DNA of 64,000 bases from Coprococcus_A sp051877705. Lineage in GTDB: Bacteria; Bacillota; Clostridia; Lachnospirales; Lachnospiraceae. Below are positions 31,796 to 41,406 of this stretch, in pieces. A model generated the notes under the pieces. It saw only the letters and a program-made list of their open reading frames with translations. It did no database searches and was not told the origin of the DNA. A program made the position numbers and the translations under genes. The DNA is taken from assembly GCA_051877705.1 (NCBI GenBank), contig JBJEJD010000039.1, positions 12,891 to 76,890 on the forward strand, written 5' to 3'. The first letter of the stretch is position 1, and every line of letters begins with the position of its first letter.

Positions 31796-33160
31796 ATGCT
31801 CAAAAAAATCTCTAATGCATCTGTTAAAATTGTACAGAATTTCTTGCCAGATCCTTTTATTTTCTGTATTCTTTTGACAATCATTGTATTTGTCGCAGAT
31901 ATCTTTGCGACAGGAGCTGGTCCGCTTACACTTGCTATGTGGTGGGGCAGCGGCGTATGGAACCTTCTTGCTTTCTCCATGCAGATGGCACTTGTATTGG
32001 TTCTTGGTAACGCAATGGCTTCTTCCAAGCCAGTCAAGAAACTTCTTGACAACATCGCAGGTATGGCTAAGACTCCTGCATCAGGTATCGTTCTTGTAAC
32101 TGTTGTTTCCACAATTGCCTGCTGGTTAAACTGGGGCTTCGGTCTGGTTGTTGGTGCTCTTCTTGCAAAATCCATTGCCAAGAAAGTTAAAGGTATTGAC
32201 TACCGTCTGCTGATCGCTTCCGCATATTCAGGTTTCATCGTATGGCATGCAGGTCTGTCAGGCTCCATCCCTCTGGATATCGTTGTTGCTGACAACGTTG
32301 CTGCTAAGACAGCTGGTGCTATCACAGAAGGTGTTCCTATGAGCGAAACAGTTCTTTCTCCATGGAACCTGGTTATCTGCCTTGCTATCCTGATCCTTAT
32401 GCCTCTGGTTAATGCCAAGATGCATCCGGATGCAGCAAATGTTGTAACCGTTGATCCTAAGCTTCTTGTTGAAGAAGAAGTTGTAGAAAAGAAGGCTGAG
32501 ACAATTGCTGAGAAGCTTGAGAATTCAAGAATCTTATCAATCATCGTTGTTGTTCTCGGTGTTGTTTACCTTGTTCAGTATTTCGCTGCTTCAGGCAATA
32601 TCCTGAATGCTCTTTCTCTGAACATTGTTAACCTGATCTTCCTTGTAATCGGTGTTCTGTTACATGGTACTCCTATCAACTATGTAAGAGCTATCACAGA
32701 CGCAGCAAAGGGTGCCGCTGGTATTATCCTTCAGTTCCCATTCTATGCTGGTATCCAGGCTCTGATGGTTGGTCATCTTGAAGGTGGTAACTCCCTCGCA
32801 GGTCTTATCAGTAACTTCTTCGTAGCTATCTCCAACACAGTTACATTCCCTGTATGGACATTCCTCAGCGCAGGTATCGTTAACTTCTTCGTACCATCAG
32901 GTGGTGGACAGTGGACAGTTCAGGGTCCTATCGTTGGTCCTGCTTCTGTAGCACTTGGTGTTAAACCTGGTGTTGCTCTGATGGGTATTGCATGGGGCGA
33001 TGCTTGGACAAATATGTTACAGCCATTCTGGGCTCTGCCGGCACTTGGTATCGCTGGTCTGGGCGCAAGAGATATCATGGGCTACTGCGTAATCGACCTG
33101 TTACTCAGTGGTGTCATCGTTATCATCGGTTTCATCCTTGTAGGTGTTCTTGGGTTATAA
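31796..33160 (+). CDS. Short-chain fatty acid transporter, AtoE family
   Basis: Integral membrane protein of 454 residues with about 11-12 hydrophobic segments, matching the AtoE family (proposed uptake or exchange of acetoacetate, butyrate and other short-chain acids). Family blocks: PDPFIFCILLTIIVF, NWGFGLVVGALLAKSIAKKV, HAGLSGSIPLDI, FPFYAGIQALMVG, VPSGGGQWTVQGPIV and WGDAWTNMLQPFWALPAL. Codons are biased to the same T-ending set as in the dehydrogenase gene at 2953, suggesting strong expression. GGGAGGA precedes the ATG; a TATAAT box lies at 31727-31732. The divergent AraC gene probably controls it. Confidence 0.93.
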   Translation: MLKKISNASVKIVQNFLPDPFIFCILLTIIVFVADIFATGAGPLTLAMWWGSGVWNLLAFSMQMALVLVLGNAMASSKPVKKLLDNIAGMAKTPASGIVLVTVVSTIACWLNWGFGLVVGALLAKSIAKKVKGIDYRLLIASAYSGFIVWHAGLSGSIPLDIVVADNVAAKTAGAITEGVPMSETVLSPWNLVICLAILILMPLVNAKMHPDAANVVTVDPKLLVEEEVVEKKAETIAEKLENSRILSIIVVVLGVVYLVQYFAASGNILNALSLNIVNLIFLVIGVLLHGTPINYVRAITDAAKGAAGIILQFPFYAGIQALMVGHLEGGNSLAGLISNFFVAISNTVTFPVWTFLSAGIVNFFVPSGGGQWTVQGPIVGPASVALGVKPGVALMGIAWGDAWTNMLQPFWALPALGIAGLGARDIMGYCVIDLLLSGVIVIIGFILVGVLGL

Positions 33161-33188
33161 TCCAATATTCTACATAAATGATTATTTT

Positions 33189-33224
33189 AACAGCGCAGCT
33201 ATTTCAGCTGCGCTGTTTTCTTTT
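33189..33224 (+). terminator. Terminator after atoE
   Basis: ACAGCGCAGCT / AGCTGCGCTGT stem, 5-base loop, then a T-rich run (TTTTCTTTTTT). Confidence 0.92.
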
Positions 33225-33965
33225 TTATAATTTTACACTATCAACCTGACTACTATGAAAATCTATGGCTTCTCTGATCCTTCTCTCCACCTCCTGAGCA
33301 ATCTCAGTGGTATTCATTCCTGCGTATTCATCATAATACATTGGTTTCAGATAATGTACCTGCACCGTCACGGGCTTGATCGTCTTTTTATCGAACGGCT
33401 CAAAACTATTGAGAAGAGCGACCGGTACAATCGGCGCCTTTGATTTGGTGACTGCCTTGAATGCTCCTGCCTTAAATGTCTGAATCTCATTACCCTTTCT
33501 GCTTCTTGTGCCTTCAGCAAAGATAAGAAAATTCTCTCCGGCTTTAACCCTCTTTGCAACCTCCAGTATTACCTTCATGGACTGCTTCAGATCACTTCTA
33601 TCCATTGGAATATAATGGAGTGCCTCTTTAATCTGTTTGAGCAGGATAATATTCTCAACCTCAATCTTAAATACAACCGCATAGGGCCTTGGAAGCGTTT
33701 CTATGACTGCCAGCATATCATACATTCCCTGATGATTGGGATACATGACAAAGCCATCCTTTTCCGGTATATTTTCCAGGCCGCTGCTGACAATATCCAC
33801 ACGTCCTGACCTGTTGACCTTTTTCACAATTCCCCGGATAAATCCATATTTGGTCTCCAGACTGTATTTTTCTTCACCAGTATCCTTCGCAAACCGACAG
33901 ATGTTCCAGAACCAGTATGGCACTATATAGATACATTTCAATACCATCAATATAATCCGTCGCAT
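33225..33965 (-). CDS. plsC: 1-acyl-sn-glycerol-3-phosphate acyltransferase family protein
   Basis: Second acylation step of phospholipid synthesis: adds an acyl chain to lysophosphatidate at the membrane. 246 residues with an N-terminal hydrophobic stretch (ILMVLKCIYIVPYWFWNI) and the four acyltransferase blocks: HQGMYD (the HX4D catalytic motif), the region before KEALHYIPMDRSD, FAEGTRSRKGNEIQTFKAG and APIVPVALLN. It is the last gene of the long hem operon, four bases after hemL, an unexpected partner for tetrapyrrole genes. Confidence 0.93.
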   Translation of the reverse strand: MRRIILMVLKCIYIVPYWFWNICRFAKDTGEEKYSLETKYGFIRGIVKKVNRSGRVDIVSSGLENIPEKDGFVMYPNHQGMYDMLAVIETLPRPYAVVFKIEVENIILLKQIKEALHYIPMDRSDLKQSMKVILEVAKRVKAGENFLIFAEGTRSRKGNEIQTFKAGAFKAVTKSKAPIVPVALLNSFEPFDKKTIKPVTVQVHYLKPMYYDEYAGMNTTEIAQEVERRIREAIDFHSSQVDSVKL

Positions 33966-33969
33966 TCAA

Positions 33970-35253
33970 TCACTCCTTCCATATAGAAAGTGCCCTGTCA
34001 ATGGCTCTTTCCGTCATCTGCAGATCTTCTTCCGTCAGAGCATCATTGACGAAAAATGCTTCAAACTGAGAAGGAGCAATATACATGCCCCACGATTTCA
34101 TTGCAGCAAAATACTGTCTGAACCTGTCAAGATCGGACGTCATAACATCTTCAAAACATTTCACCGGATTTCCTGTAAAAAAGATACTCATTAAAGAGCC
34201 GACTCTGTTTATCACCGCTTTGACCTGATATCGTTTGATGGCATCCCTGAAGGCTTTCTCTATCCGAATTGATCTTTCTTCCAGTCTGTCATAAATTGCC
34301 GGATCATCTCTCAGAAGCTTCAGCATGGCTTTTCCCGCCGCCACAGCTACCGGATTACCGGAAAGGGTTCCCGCCTGATATACCGGTCCCACTGGAGAAA
34401 CACAGGCCATGATATCCTTTCTGCCGCCATACACAGCCATCGGCATACCGCCTCCAACGATCTTACCAAATGTAGTCATATCAGGAATAACCCCATAATA
34501 CTGCTGTGCACCGCCATAGCCCAGCCTGAATCCAGTAATAACTTCATCGAATATAAGAACTGCCCCATATTTTCTGGTAATCTCTCTCAGACCTTCAAGA
34601 AATCCCGGTTCCGGAGGAACAACCCCCATATTGGCAGCCACAGGCTCCACGATCAGCGCTGCTATCCTTTCTCCATAATGCTGAAACAGGCTTTTCACAC
34701 TTTCCAGGTTATTATATCCGGCAATAAGTGTCGTCTCAGCAAATGCTGCGGGCACCCCGGCACTGTCCGGCACATTTTCTGTCAGAAGTCCTGATCCGGC
34801 TTTTACCAGCAGTCCGTCAGAATGGCCATGATAACAGCCTTCAAATTTTACGATCAATTCTCTTCCAGTATAACCTCTGGCCGCCCGGATAGCACTCATG
34901 ACTGCCTCCGTTCCGGAATTGACCATTCGCAGCATTTCCATGGACGGAACAGCCTGCTGTATCATCTCAGCCAGTTCCACCTCCGCCGTCGTCGGTGCAC
35001 CATAGCTGGTTCCCCTTGCTGCAGCCTCTGTTACAGCCTGAACCACCTCTTCCCTGGCATGTCCCAGGATCATCGGTCCCCAGGAACCTACATAATCAAT
35101 ATAGCAATTACCGTCTATATCATAGATACGCGATCCCCGGGCATGATCGATAAATGGAGGCGTCATGCCCACAGCCCTGTAAGCCCTCACCGGACTGTTG
35201 ACACCACCAGGCATAAGCTCACAGGCCTTTTCGAAAATCTTTTCACTATTCAT
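33970..35253 (-). CDS. hemL: Glutamate-1-semialdehyde 2,1-aminomutase
   Basis: Pyridoxal-phosphate enzyme that turns glutamate-1-semialdehyde, the HemA product, into 5-aminolevulinate. 427 residues, usual length. N-terminal ELMPGGVNSPVRAYRAVG, DIDGNCYIDYVGSWGPMILG, NSGTEAVMSAIRAARGYTGR, CYHGHSDGLLVKAGSG, LIFDEVITGFRLGYGGAQ, and the cofactor lysine in TTFGKIVGGGMPMAVYGG. It follows hemB by 37 bases. With hemA it gives the C5 route to aminolevulinate. Confidence 0.97.
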   Translation of the reverse strand: MNSEKIFEKACELMPGGVNSPVRAYRAVGMTPPFIDHARGSRIYDIDGNCYIDYVGSWGPMILGHAREEVVQAVTEAAARGTSYGAPTTAEVELAEMIQQAVPSMEMLRMVNSGTEAVMSAIRAARGYTGRELIVKFEGCYHGHSDGLLVKAGSGLLTENVPDSAGVPAAFAETTLIAGYNNLESVKSLFQHYGERIAALIVEPVAANMGVVPPEPGFLEGLREITRKYGAVLIFDEVITGFRLGYGGAQQYYGVIPDMTTFGKIVGGGMPMAVYGGRKDIMACVSPVGPVYQAGTLSGNPVAVAAGKAMLKLLRDDPAIYDRLEERSIRIEKAFRDAIKRYQVKAVINRVGSLMSIFFTGNPVKCFEDVMTSDLDRFRQYFAAMKSWGMYIAPSQFEAFFVNDALTEEDLQMTERAIDRALSIWKE

Positions 35254-35290
35254 CCATTTTTCTCCTCATCCCGCTTAAACACAGTTCTTC

Positions 35291-36268
35291 TTATTTTTCA
35301 TCCCGAATCCATTCCGCGATCTGCGGCGCATAATAGGTAATGATCATCTTGGCACCGGCTCTTTTCATGGCCGTCATACTTTCCATGACCACCCTTTGCT
35401 CATCGATCCAGCCATTGGCCGCCGCAGCCTTCATCATGGCATATTCACCGCTTACACTATAAGTACAAAGCGGAAGATCAAAATTATCATGGATCATCCG
35501 GACAATATCCAGATAGGCCAATGCCGGTTTAACCATGATGATATCCGCTCCTTCCATAACATCCAGCTCCGTCTCAATCAAAGCCTCCCTGCGGTTGCGG
35601 TAATCCATCTGATAAGTCTTTCTGTCACCAAATGCAGGTGCAGAATCTGCCGCCTCCCTGAAGGGACCATAAAAGGACGAAGCATATTTCACACTGTAAG
35701 CCATAATCAATGTATTCTGACAGCCCGCTTCATCCAGTACACGACGCATATGGCCGATCCTGCCATCCATCATATCCGAAGGTGCCACCACATCCGCACC
35801 GGCTTTTGCACAGCTCAACGCTGCCTTCGACAGAAGTTCCAATGTTTCATCATTTAATATTTCATTGCCCCTGATCATACCGCAATGACCATGATCTGTA
35901 TACTCACACAAACAAATATCTGCAATACAGATCATATTCGGATACAGCGATTTTGTCAAACGAAGTGCGCGCTGCACAATACCATCGGGATCATAAGCAC
36001 CGCTGCCGCAGGCATCCTTATGGTCAGGAACGCCAAAGAAAATCACGGCACGCACACCTTTTTCCCAAATTTCCTTCAAATGAACAGCCAACTGATCCAG
36101 GGAATAATGATAGATTCCCGGCATGGACGCAATGGGCGATCTGACATTCTCTCCTTCCGTCACAAAAATCGGATAAATCAGATCATCAATCTGCACATCC
36201 ACTTCATGTACCATATTTCTGATCTGGGAAGACTGGCGCAGTCTCCTCGGTCTTCGGATTATATCCAT
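35291..36268 (-). CDS. hemB: Delta-aminolevulinic acid dehydratase (porphobilinogen synthase)
   Basis: Condenses two 5-aminolevulinate molecules to porphobilinogen. 325 residues from the ATG at 36268 (GAGGTGAGG upstream; an in-frame GTG three codons earlier also exists). Catalytic lysines lie in MAYSVKYASSFYGPFREA and IIMVKPALAYLD. The Cys-rich loop ADICLCEYTDHGHCG indicates the zinc-dependent form. It sits between the cobA-hemD fusion (20 bases upstream) and hemL. Confidence 0.97.
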   Translation of the reverse strand: MDIIRRPRRLRQSSQIRNMVHEVDVQIDDLIYPIFVTEGENVRSPIASMPGIYHYSLDQLAVHLKEIWEKGVRAVIFFGVPDHKDACGSGAYDPDGIVQRALRLTKSLYPNMICIADICLCEYTDHGHCGMIRGNEILNDETLELLSKAALSCAKAGADVVAPSDMMDGRIGHMRRVLDEAGCQNTLIMAYSVKYASSFYGPFREAADSAPAFGDRKTYQMDYRNRREALIETELDVMEGADIIMVKPALAYLDIVRMIHDNFDLPLCTYSVSGEYAMMKAAAANGWIDEQRVVMESMTAMKRAGAKMIITYYAPQIAEWIRDEK

Positions 36269-36287
36269 CTGCCTCACCTCTTAATTT

Positions 36288-37811
36288 CTATTTTTCATAT
36301 ATTTTATCACACATACATTGTATCAGGCCACCCAGATCATACTTTTCTGCCTGACCATCTACCCGGATACCCCTTTCACAGGCAGCTTTTGCCGTCACCG
36401 GACCAATACATATTGTCTTTCCTTTTATTTCCTGTCCTTTCGTCATGGCATGAAAAGCATCCACCGCAGAGGCACTGCAGAAGGTCACAACATCCACATT
36501 TTCCAGTATCTGATTCAATAATCCTGCCTTTTTCCACTGCCTTTCTGTCACATAAAGTGGGATATCCACATAATGGATCCCTGCTCTGTCCAATGCTGTG
36601 CACAATACTCCCGACGCTTCCTGTGCCCGGAACATCAATACCTTCGGCTGCTCTGCTGTTTGTTCATCTGTCCTGTTTTGTACAATTTCCCGGCACAGAG
36701 CTTCCGCCAGAGATTCACTGCATGACTGTTCCGGTATTAAATCGGCATAATATCCATAATCTTCCAATGCCCTCTTCGTCCCGCTGCCCATAGCAGCTAT
36801 CTTTTTATCTCCAAGCAAACGGATATCCACCTGTTCATTTTTCATCTGCTCAAAAAACATCTGTACACCATTCCTGCTGGTGAAAACGATCCATCCACCG
36901 GCAGGAGCCTGACTCAAAACAGGCTTTATGTTCAAATTTTCTATCAGTCTCACTTCTATAAGACTCAATAATACCGGCTCACCGCCCAGAGAAGAAATCA
37001 ATTGCCCGAGCCTGCCGGCCATAGCCTTTGTAGCAGTCACAAGTATCCTCTGTCCGGTCAACGGTCCCCTCTTCTTCCACTCTACCTGAGGCTGAAGCCC
37101 CGCCACATTGCCCACCAGCAAAATGGCCGGCGGCCTGATTCCATCTTTCTCCGTTTTATCGGCTATTTCATTGAGCGGGGCTATGATACATTGCTGCCGC
37201 GCAGTCGTTCCTGAAGCAATCACTGCTGACGGGGTAAAAGGATCTTTTCCATGCTCTATCAGCATTCGGCATATATCTCGAATGCGTGAAAGTCCCATAA
37301 GAAATACCAGTGTCCCCTCCTCCCGGGCCAGAGTTTCATAATCCAGAGAACTGGATTCCTTTGTTGGATCCTCATGGCCCGTGATCACATGAAAGGAAGA
37401 TGCCACCCGTCGATGTGTAACGGGAATTCCTGCATAGGCTGCAGCAGCATAAGAAGAAGATACCCCGGGAATCACAATAAATGGAATTCCTGCAGCAGAC
37501 AGCGCCAATGCTTCTTCACCGCCCCGGCCAAAAATAAACGGATCCCCGCCCTTTAGTCGCGCAACCTGCAGTCCCTGTTTAGCCCGTTCAATCAGAACCT
37601 GCTCGATTTCTCCCTGCTTCATACGGTGATTGCCGGCATATTTTCCTGCATTTATCCATTCAGCCTCCGGTCTCGTCTCATTTAAAAGGGATTCACTGGC
37701 CAGATGATCATAAACAATCACATCTGCCCTGCGAAGTGCTTCCAGACCTTTCACGGTAATCAGCCCTGCATCTCCCGGCCCTGCTCCTATGAGATAAACC
37801 ATTCCTGTCAT
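36288..37811 (-). CDS. cobA-hemD: Uroporphyrinogen-III C-methyltransferase / uroporphyrinogen-III synthase fusion
   Basis: A 507-residue bifunctional enzyme. The N-terminal part (about 1-250) is the SUMT methyltransferase: MVYLIGAGPGDAGLITVKGL, ARLKGGDPFIFGRGGEEALA, PVTHRRVASSFHVITGHE and LVFLMGLSRI; it makes precorrin-2 from uroporphyrinogen III. The C-terminal half (about 255-507) is a HemD-type synthase closing hydroxymethylbilane into uroporphyrinogen III (RILVTATKAMAGRLGQLIS, VFTSRNGVQMFFEQM, VVTFCSASAVDAFHAM). The start at 37811 overlaps the hemC stop by ATGA. Coupling the two activities channels flux to siroheme or cobalamin instead of heme. Confidence 0.95.
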   Translation of the reverse strand: MTGMVYLIGAGPGDAGLITVKGLEALRRADVIVYDHLASESLLNETRPEAEWINAGKYAGNHRMKQGEIEQVLIERAKQGLQVARLKGGDPFIFGRGGEEALALSAAGIPFIVIPGVSSSYAAAAYAGIPVTHRRVASSFHVITGHEDPTKESSSLDYETLAREEGTLVFLMGLSRIRDICRMLIEHGKDPFTPSAVIASGTTARQQCIIAPLNEIADKTEKDGIRPPAILLVGNVAGLQPQVEWKKRGPLTGQRILVTATKAMAGRLGQLISSLGGEPVLLSLIEVRLIENLNIKPVLSQAPAGGWIVFTSRNGVQMFFEQMKNEQVDIRLLGDKKIAAMGSGTKRALEDYGYYADLIPEQSCSESLAEALCREIVQNRTDEQTAEQPKVLMFRAQEASGVLCTALDRAGIHYVDIPLYVTERQWKKAGLLNQILENVDVVTFCSASAVDAFHAMTKGQEIKGKTICIGPVTAKAACERGIRVDGQAEKYDLGGLIQCMCDKIYEK

Positions 37812-38758
37812 TCCCGCTCCTCCTGTTCCAACAGCCGGCAGGCAGCCCAATGTCCCGCATCAGAGGCTATCTGCCTGTTCTCATACCGAAAGTTTGTAAG
37901 CGTCCGCTCCTCAATGATCGTCCTCATCCTGCCATACCTTCCGGCATACCGTGCTTTTATATACAGCTTTCCATCCTCTATCCGGGAAGCTATGGCTGCA
38001 GCCTCATTGCATCCGCCGCCGATTCCTTTCAAAAAGGCTCTCTCTGCCGTAAAGAGGAGCCATGTTTCTTCATCATTGATAGTCTCCAGCAGCCAGCAGT
38101 CTTCGCCCCGTCCCGCTTCCACGGCGATGATCCCCTGCCCTGCCGCAGGAAGAAACTGCTCCTCCGGCAAAAATTCATAATAATAACGACTGCCGTCCAA
38201 CAAAAAACTTCCTCGATCATCGTCTGAGGTCGATATATATCCAAGGCGCTTCAATCCGGCCGCTGCCAGAATGATGCCATCATACTGTCCATCAGACAAC
38301 TTATGCAATCTCGTCGGCACATTTCCCCGTATATCTTTAATAATTAGTGCCGGATTCAGCTCCATTGCCTGGATAGCCCGTCGTCGGCTGCCTGTTCCGG
38401 CAATGGTTCGGCCCGGACATTCTTCCAGCCGTTCCTGATGACATGTGACCCATACATCCCGGCTGTCTTCCCGTTTCAGCACAGCAACAATATCAAGTCC
38501 TTCCGGCAGCTCCAGGGGCATGTCTTTGGCACTGTGTACAGCCATATCGATACGCCCCTCCAGCATGGCCCGCTCTATATCCCGGGTAAAAGCTCCCTTA
38601 CCGCCGAAATCAGCCAATGACCGCTCCAGATGACGATCTCCCTTTGTATCATATTCAGCCAGTTCCACTTTCATCCCCGGAAGCTTCTTTTTTAAAGCGG
38701 CCACAACCAGCTCTGTCTGTGCGAGCGCCAATAGGCTCTTTCTTGTCCCTATTACCAT
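37808..38758 (-). CDS. hemC: Hydroxymethylbilane synthase (porphobilinogen deaminase)
   Basis: Polymerises four porphobilinogen units into hydroxymethylbilane. 316 residues: VIGTRKSLLALAQTELVVAA, GAFTRDIERAMLEGRIDMAV then HSAKDMPLELPEGLDIVAVL, GTGSRRRAIQAMELNPALII, and the cofactor-binding Cys in KGIGGGCNEAAAIAS. Its start overlaps the preceding gene by seven bases and its stop overlaps cobA-hemD by four, so translation is coupled along the operon. Confidence 0.97.
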   Translation of the reverse strand: MVIGTRKSLLALAQTELVVAALKKKLPGMKVELAEYDTKGDRHLERSLADFGGKGAFTRDIERAMLEGRIDMAVHSAKDMPLELPEGLDIVAVLKREDSRDVWVTCHQERLEECPGRTIAGTGSRRRAIQAMELNPALIIKDIRGNVPTRLHKLSDGQYDGIILAAAGLKRLGYISTSDDDRGSFLLDGSRYYYEFLPEEQFLPAAGQGIIAVEAGRGEDCWLLETINDEETWLLFTAERAFLKGIGGGCNEAAAIASRIEDGKLYIKARYAGRYGRMRTIIEERTLTNFRYENRQIASDAGHWAACRLLEQEERE

Positions 38759-39342
38759 TCTGACCGTCTCCTCTCTTCATCTTCTATCATCTGCTGCAGC
38801 TTCTCCCGCTTTTGTTCGTGATTCAAATTACTTCGCTTCAGTACATCTCTTCTGGCCCTGAGGGACTGCTCCAGATCCCCATACCATTCAGGTACTGCCC
38901 GCTCTATTATCTGACGCAGGTGCCTGGTTAATGCAGGCACACCCCCTGAACTGCTGATACCAATAATAATTTGATTTCTCCGCACAACAGAAGGAAACAG
39001 AAAACTGGAATCTGCCTCAGAGTCTGAACAATTCACCCATATATGCTGTTTGCGGCAATAACAGGCAATCTCATGGTTCAGTTGACGATCATCCGTTGCG
39101 CATACGACCATAAAAGCCGAATTTAGTCTGTCAAATTCTCCGAAATTCAGAGTCTTCTGTTCACAGCACAGCCGGCCTCTATTATCCATCAGCTTCAGCC
39201 CGTCACAGATCTTTGGACTAATCACACAGATATCCGCCCCAAAATCAGCCAGTATCTCAGCTTTTCGCAAAGCAACCCTGCCGCCGCCGATAATCAGAGT
39301 TTTTTTATCCTCTATGTCTATATATAATGGAAATCTGGCCAT
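38752..39342 (-). CDS. Precorrin-2 dehydrogenase-like protein (CysG N-terminal / SirC family)
   Basis: NAD-dependent oxidation of precorrin-2 to sirohydrochlorin is the expected reaction; some members also insert iron. 196 residues starting MARFPLYIDIEDKKTLIIGG at 39342 (GGAAGGA upstream; the frame is open for 12 more codons). The Rossmann motif is GGGRVALRKAEILADFGAD and the family block SSFLFPSVVRRNQIIIGISS with SGGVPALTRHLRQIIE follows. The short C-terminus fits a SirC/YlnF-type dehydrogenase rather than a full CysG. It is one base past the hemA stop and overlaps hemC by seven bases. Confidence 0.93.
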   Translation of the reverse strand: MARFPLYIDIEDKKTLIIGGGRVALRKAEILADFGADICVISPKICDGLKLMDNRGRLCCEQKTLNFGEFDRLNSAFMVVCATDDRQLNHEIACYCRKQHIWVNCSDSEADSSFLFPSVVRRNQIIIGISSSGGVPALTRHLRQIIERAVPEWYGDLEQSLRARRDVLKRSNLNHEQKREKLQQMIEDEERRRSEW

Positions 39343-39343
39343 T

Positions 39344-40576
39344 CTATCCTTCCTTCTCTGACTGTTCCAGCACATCATAAAAAACCTTCAGCTGCTGAGG
39401 CGACGCACTTTCCCTCACTCTGTAAAATAATTTATCAATAGCTTTACCGGTTGTGTCATCCAGAATTCTGTCTCTGACAGAACGCATGAGCGGCAAATGC
39501 TCCTGAAAGATCATCCACCTCTCAAACTGTGCAATCTCTTCTTCCAGCATCTCCCTGGCCTGATCAGCCGCCTGCAGGCGGATATTCTGATTACGGTCCG
39601 CCACTTCCGTCAGATCATCCAGATGGCAGACTCTCGTCATATGGCCATCATCAATACTGCTCTCTATATCCATAGGAACCGCCATATCGATAAGTATACG
39701 CGGTTTCTCCGATACAATGGCAGCTTCCCAGCGTTCCTTTGTTAATGTGTAATGAGGACTGGCCGTTGCACTGATAATAACGTCCATAACATCCGCATAT
39801 CTATACCGCTGCTCAAAAGCAATAGCTTCATATTCCGTCGTTCGAAAATGTCTGCCGCTGCAATGCCTGCCTGCCAGCGTATCCGTACCAATCCGGTTCA
39901 CCTGTTCAGAATGAATCCTTCGTGAAGTCACATAGAGATTCACTGAATGATCGGAAATCATATTTTTCATAACAATTTGCCCAATCCTGCCCGTTGCGCC
40001 AATGAGCAGTACATTTTTTCCATCCAGATCTCCAATATATTCCTCCGCAGCTTTAATAGCTAAAGTTGCCGTAGAAACCGATATTCCCGATAACCTCGTC
40101 TCCGTCTTTACTTTTTTTGCAGCAGTCACAGCCATACGGAATAAGCCATTGGCATATGTACTGCAAAAACCACCCTCCATAGCCTGTCGGTGAGCCTCCT
40201 TCACCTGTCCCAGAATCTGGTCTTCTCCCATAACCATTGAATCCAGTCCTGCAGCCACAAAAAAAAGATGGCGTACCGCCTGGCTCCCCTTATAAAAACG
40301 CAGCAGACTGGCACCATCAACTGTATCATCCATCTCAACAGCATCCAGCACGCATCTCTGCATGGCGGTCATCACCTGCCAGACCGGCACTTTCGGATCA
40401 CTGACAGTATAAATCTCCGTTCTATTGCAGGTTGCCAGTACAACACATTCTGTAATACCATTTTCCATCAGCAGTGCTTCCATCAGAGAGCGCCGTTTCT
40501 CCTCCGTAAATGCAAACAATGCCCGTATCTGTACCGGCGCTGTTTTATGGCTGATGCCCAAAAGCTGTATATTCAT
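39344..40576 (-). CDS. hemA: Glutamyl-tRNA reductase
   Basis: NADPH-dependent reduction of glutamyl-tRNA(Glu) to glutamate-1-semialdehyde, the committed step of the C5 pathway. 410 residues from MNIQLLGISHKTAPVQIRAL at 40576; catalytic Cys in CVVLATCNRTEIYTV (about residue 50), then GLDSMVMGEDQILGQVKEAH, VLLIGATGRIGQIVMKNM (NADP site, where GAGxxG is replaced by GATGRIG) and DVIISATASPHYTL. The substrate comes from gltX at the left end of the window. The gene lies directly after the MerR regulator, 19 bases from its stop. Confidence 0.96.
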   Translation of the reverse strand: MNIQLLGISHKTAPVQIRALFAFTEEKRRSLMEALLMENGITECVVLATCNRTEIYTVSDPKVPVWQVMTAMQRCVLDAVEMDDTVDGASLLRFYKGSQAVRHLFFVAAGLDSMVMGEDQILGQVKEAHRQAMEGGFCSTYANGLFRMAVTAAKKVKTETRLSGISVSTATLAIKAAEEYIGDLDGKNVLLIGATGRIGQIVMKNMISDHSVNLYVTSRRIHSEQVNRIGTDTLAGRHCSGRHFRTTEYEAIAFEQRYRYADVMDVIISATASPHYTLTKERWEAAIVSEKPRILIDMAVPMDIESSIDDGHMTRVCHLDDLTEVADRNQNIRLQAADQAREMLEEEIAQFERWMIFQEHLPLMRSVRDRILDDTTGKAIDKLFYRVRESASPQQLKVFYDVLEQSEKEG

Positions 40577-40595
40577 TATTCTTTCTATCTCCATA

Positions 40596-41402
40596 TTAAA
40601 TCAATATCTGAACTTCATATAAGGATTGCTTCCAATCATAAAAATCCCGTCGTTTCAATACAGCCAGAATATTTCTGGGCCGGATATCTCTTTCTGCAAA
40701 ATATCTGGATAATGCCCTGATCCATCTGTCATCCCTGAATACAGGCGTCGTCATACATATATAATTGCCCTTGGGAATCATATAGGAAGCAGTTCTGTTC
40801 AGAACAACGTCCTGATCCGTCACAAGAAACTGTCCATCCAGCTCAAGCCGCTTATCTCTCATAAAAGCGTTCTCATTGATCAGATAACCTGACGACCGCT
40901 GTCCCGAAACAATGCCAATCCGCTGCCACTGCCTGCAGGCCTGACGGTAAATTTCTTCCACACCGCAGGATTCTTCAGCCTCTGTCAGCAAAACCTGCCG
41001 GGATTCAAAAGATTTCTGACTGATCCTATATCCATGACCTGAATCCTGAGTCTCTCCGGCTCCGTCACAATAATCCTCCATAGAAAGCCATTCCAGCAGA
41101 TCGATCTTTTCCTGTAGTGACTGGAGCTGCTGTCTGGTCTGCTCCAAACGTTTACCAAGGATTCCACCACGATCAGTGCCATCCTGCATTATCGCCGCAA
41201 TTTCATTCAGGGAAAATCCAGCCTTTTTAAGATATCCCACTGTCTCCAGACGACGTATATCATCAAAGCTATAATAGCGATAACCGGTCTGCGCATCCAC
41301 CTTTTCCGGTACAATGATGCCCATGTCAGCATAATACCGCAGCGTCGGGACAGTGAATCCGGTCATCTGATGCACTTCCCCGATTGAGTATAAAGTCTGC
41401 AT
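40596..41402 (-). CDS. MerR family transcriptional regulator at the head of the hem genes
   Basis: 268 residues: N-terminal MerR DNA-binding domain (YSIGEVHQMTGFTVPTLRYY, then ADMGIIVPEKVDAQTGYRYY), a coiled-coil dimer helix (about 80-108, RLEQTRQQLQSLQEKIDLLE), and a C-terminal ligand-binding half resembling the GyrI-like/BmrR effector fold. It lies four bases after the HEAT-methyltransferase gene and 19 bases before hemA, in the same transcript. It could sense a tetrapyrrole or an aromatic compound and control the operon; this is inference from position. Confidence 0.9.
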   Translation of the reverse strand: MQTLYSIGEVHQMTGFTVPTLRYYADMGIIVPEKVDAQTGYRYYSFDDIRRLETVGYLKKAGFSLNEIAAIMQDGTDRGGILGKRLEQTRQQLQSLQEKIDLLEWLSMEDYCDGAGETQDSGHGYRISQKSFESRQVLLTEAEESCGVEEIYRQACRQWQRIGIVSGQRSSGYLINENAFMRDKRLELDGQFLVTDQDVVLNRTASYMIPKGNYICMTTPVFRDDRWIRALSRYFAERDIRPRNILAVLKRRDFYDWKQSLYEVQILI

Positions 41403-41406
41403 CCCA

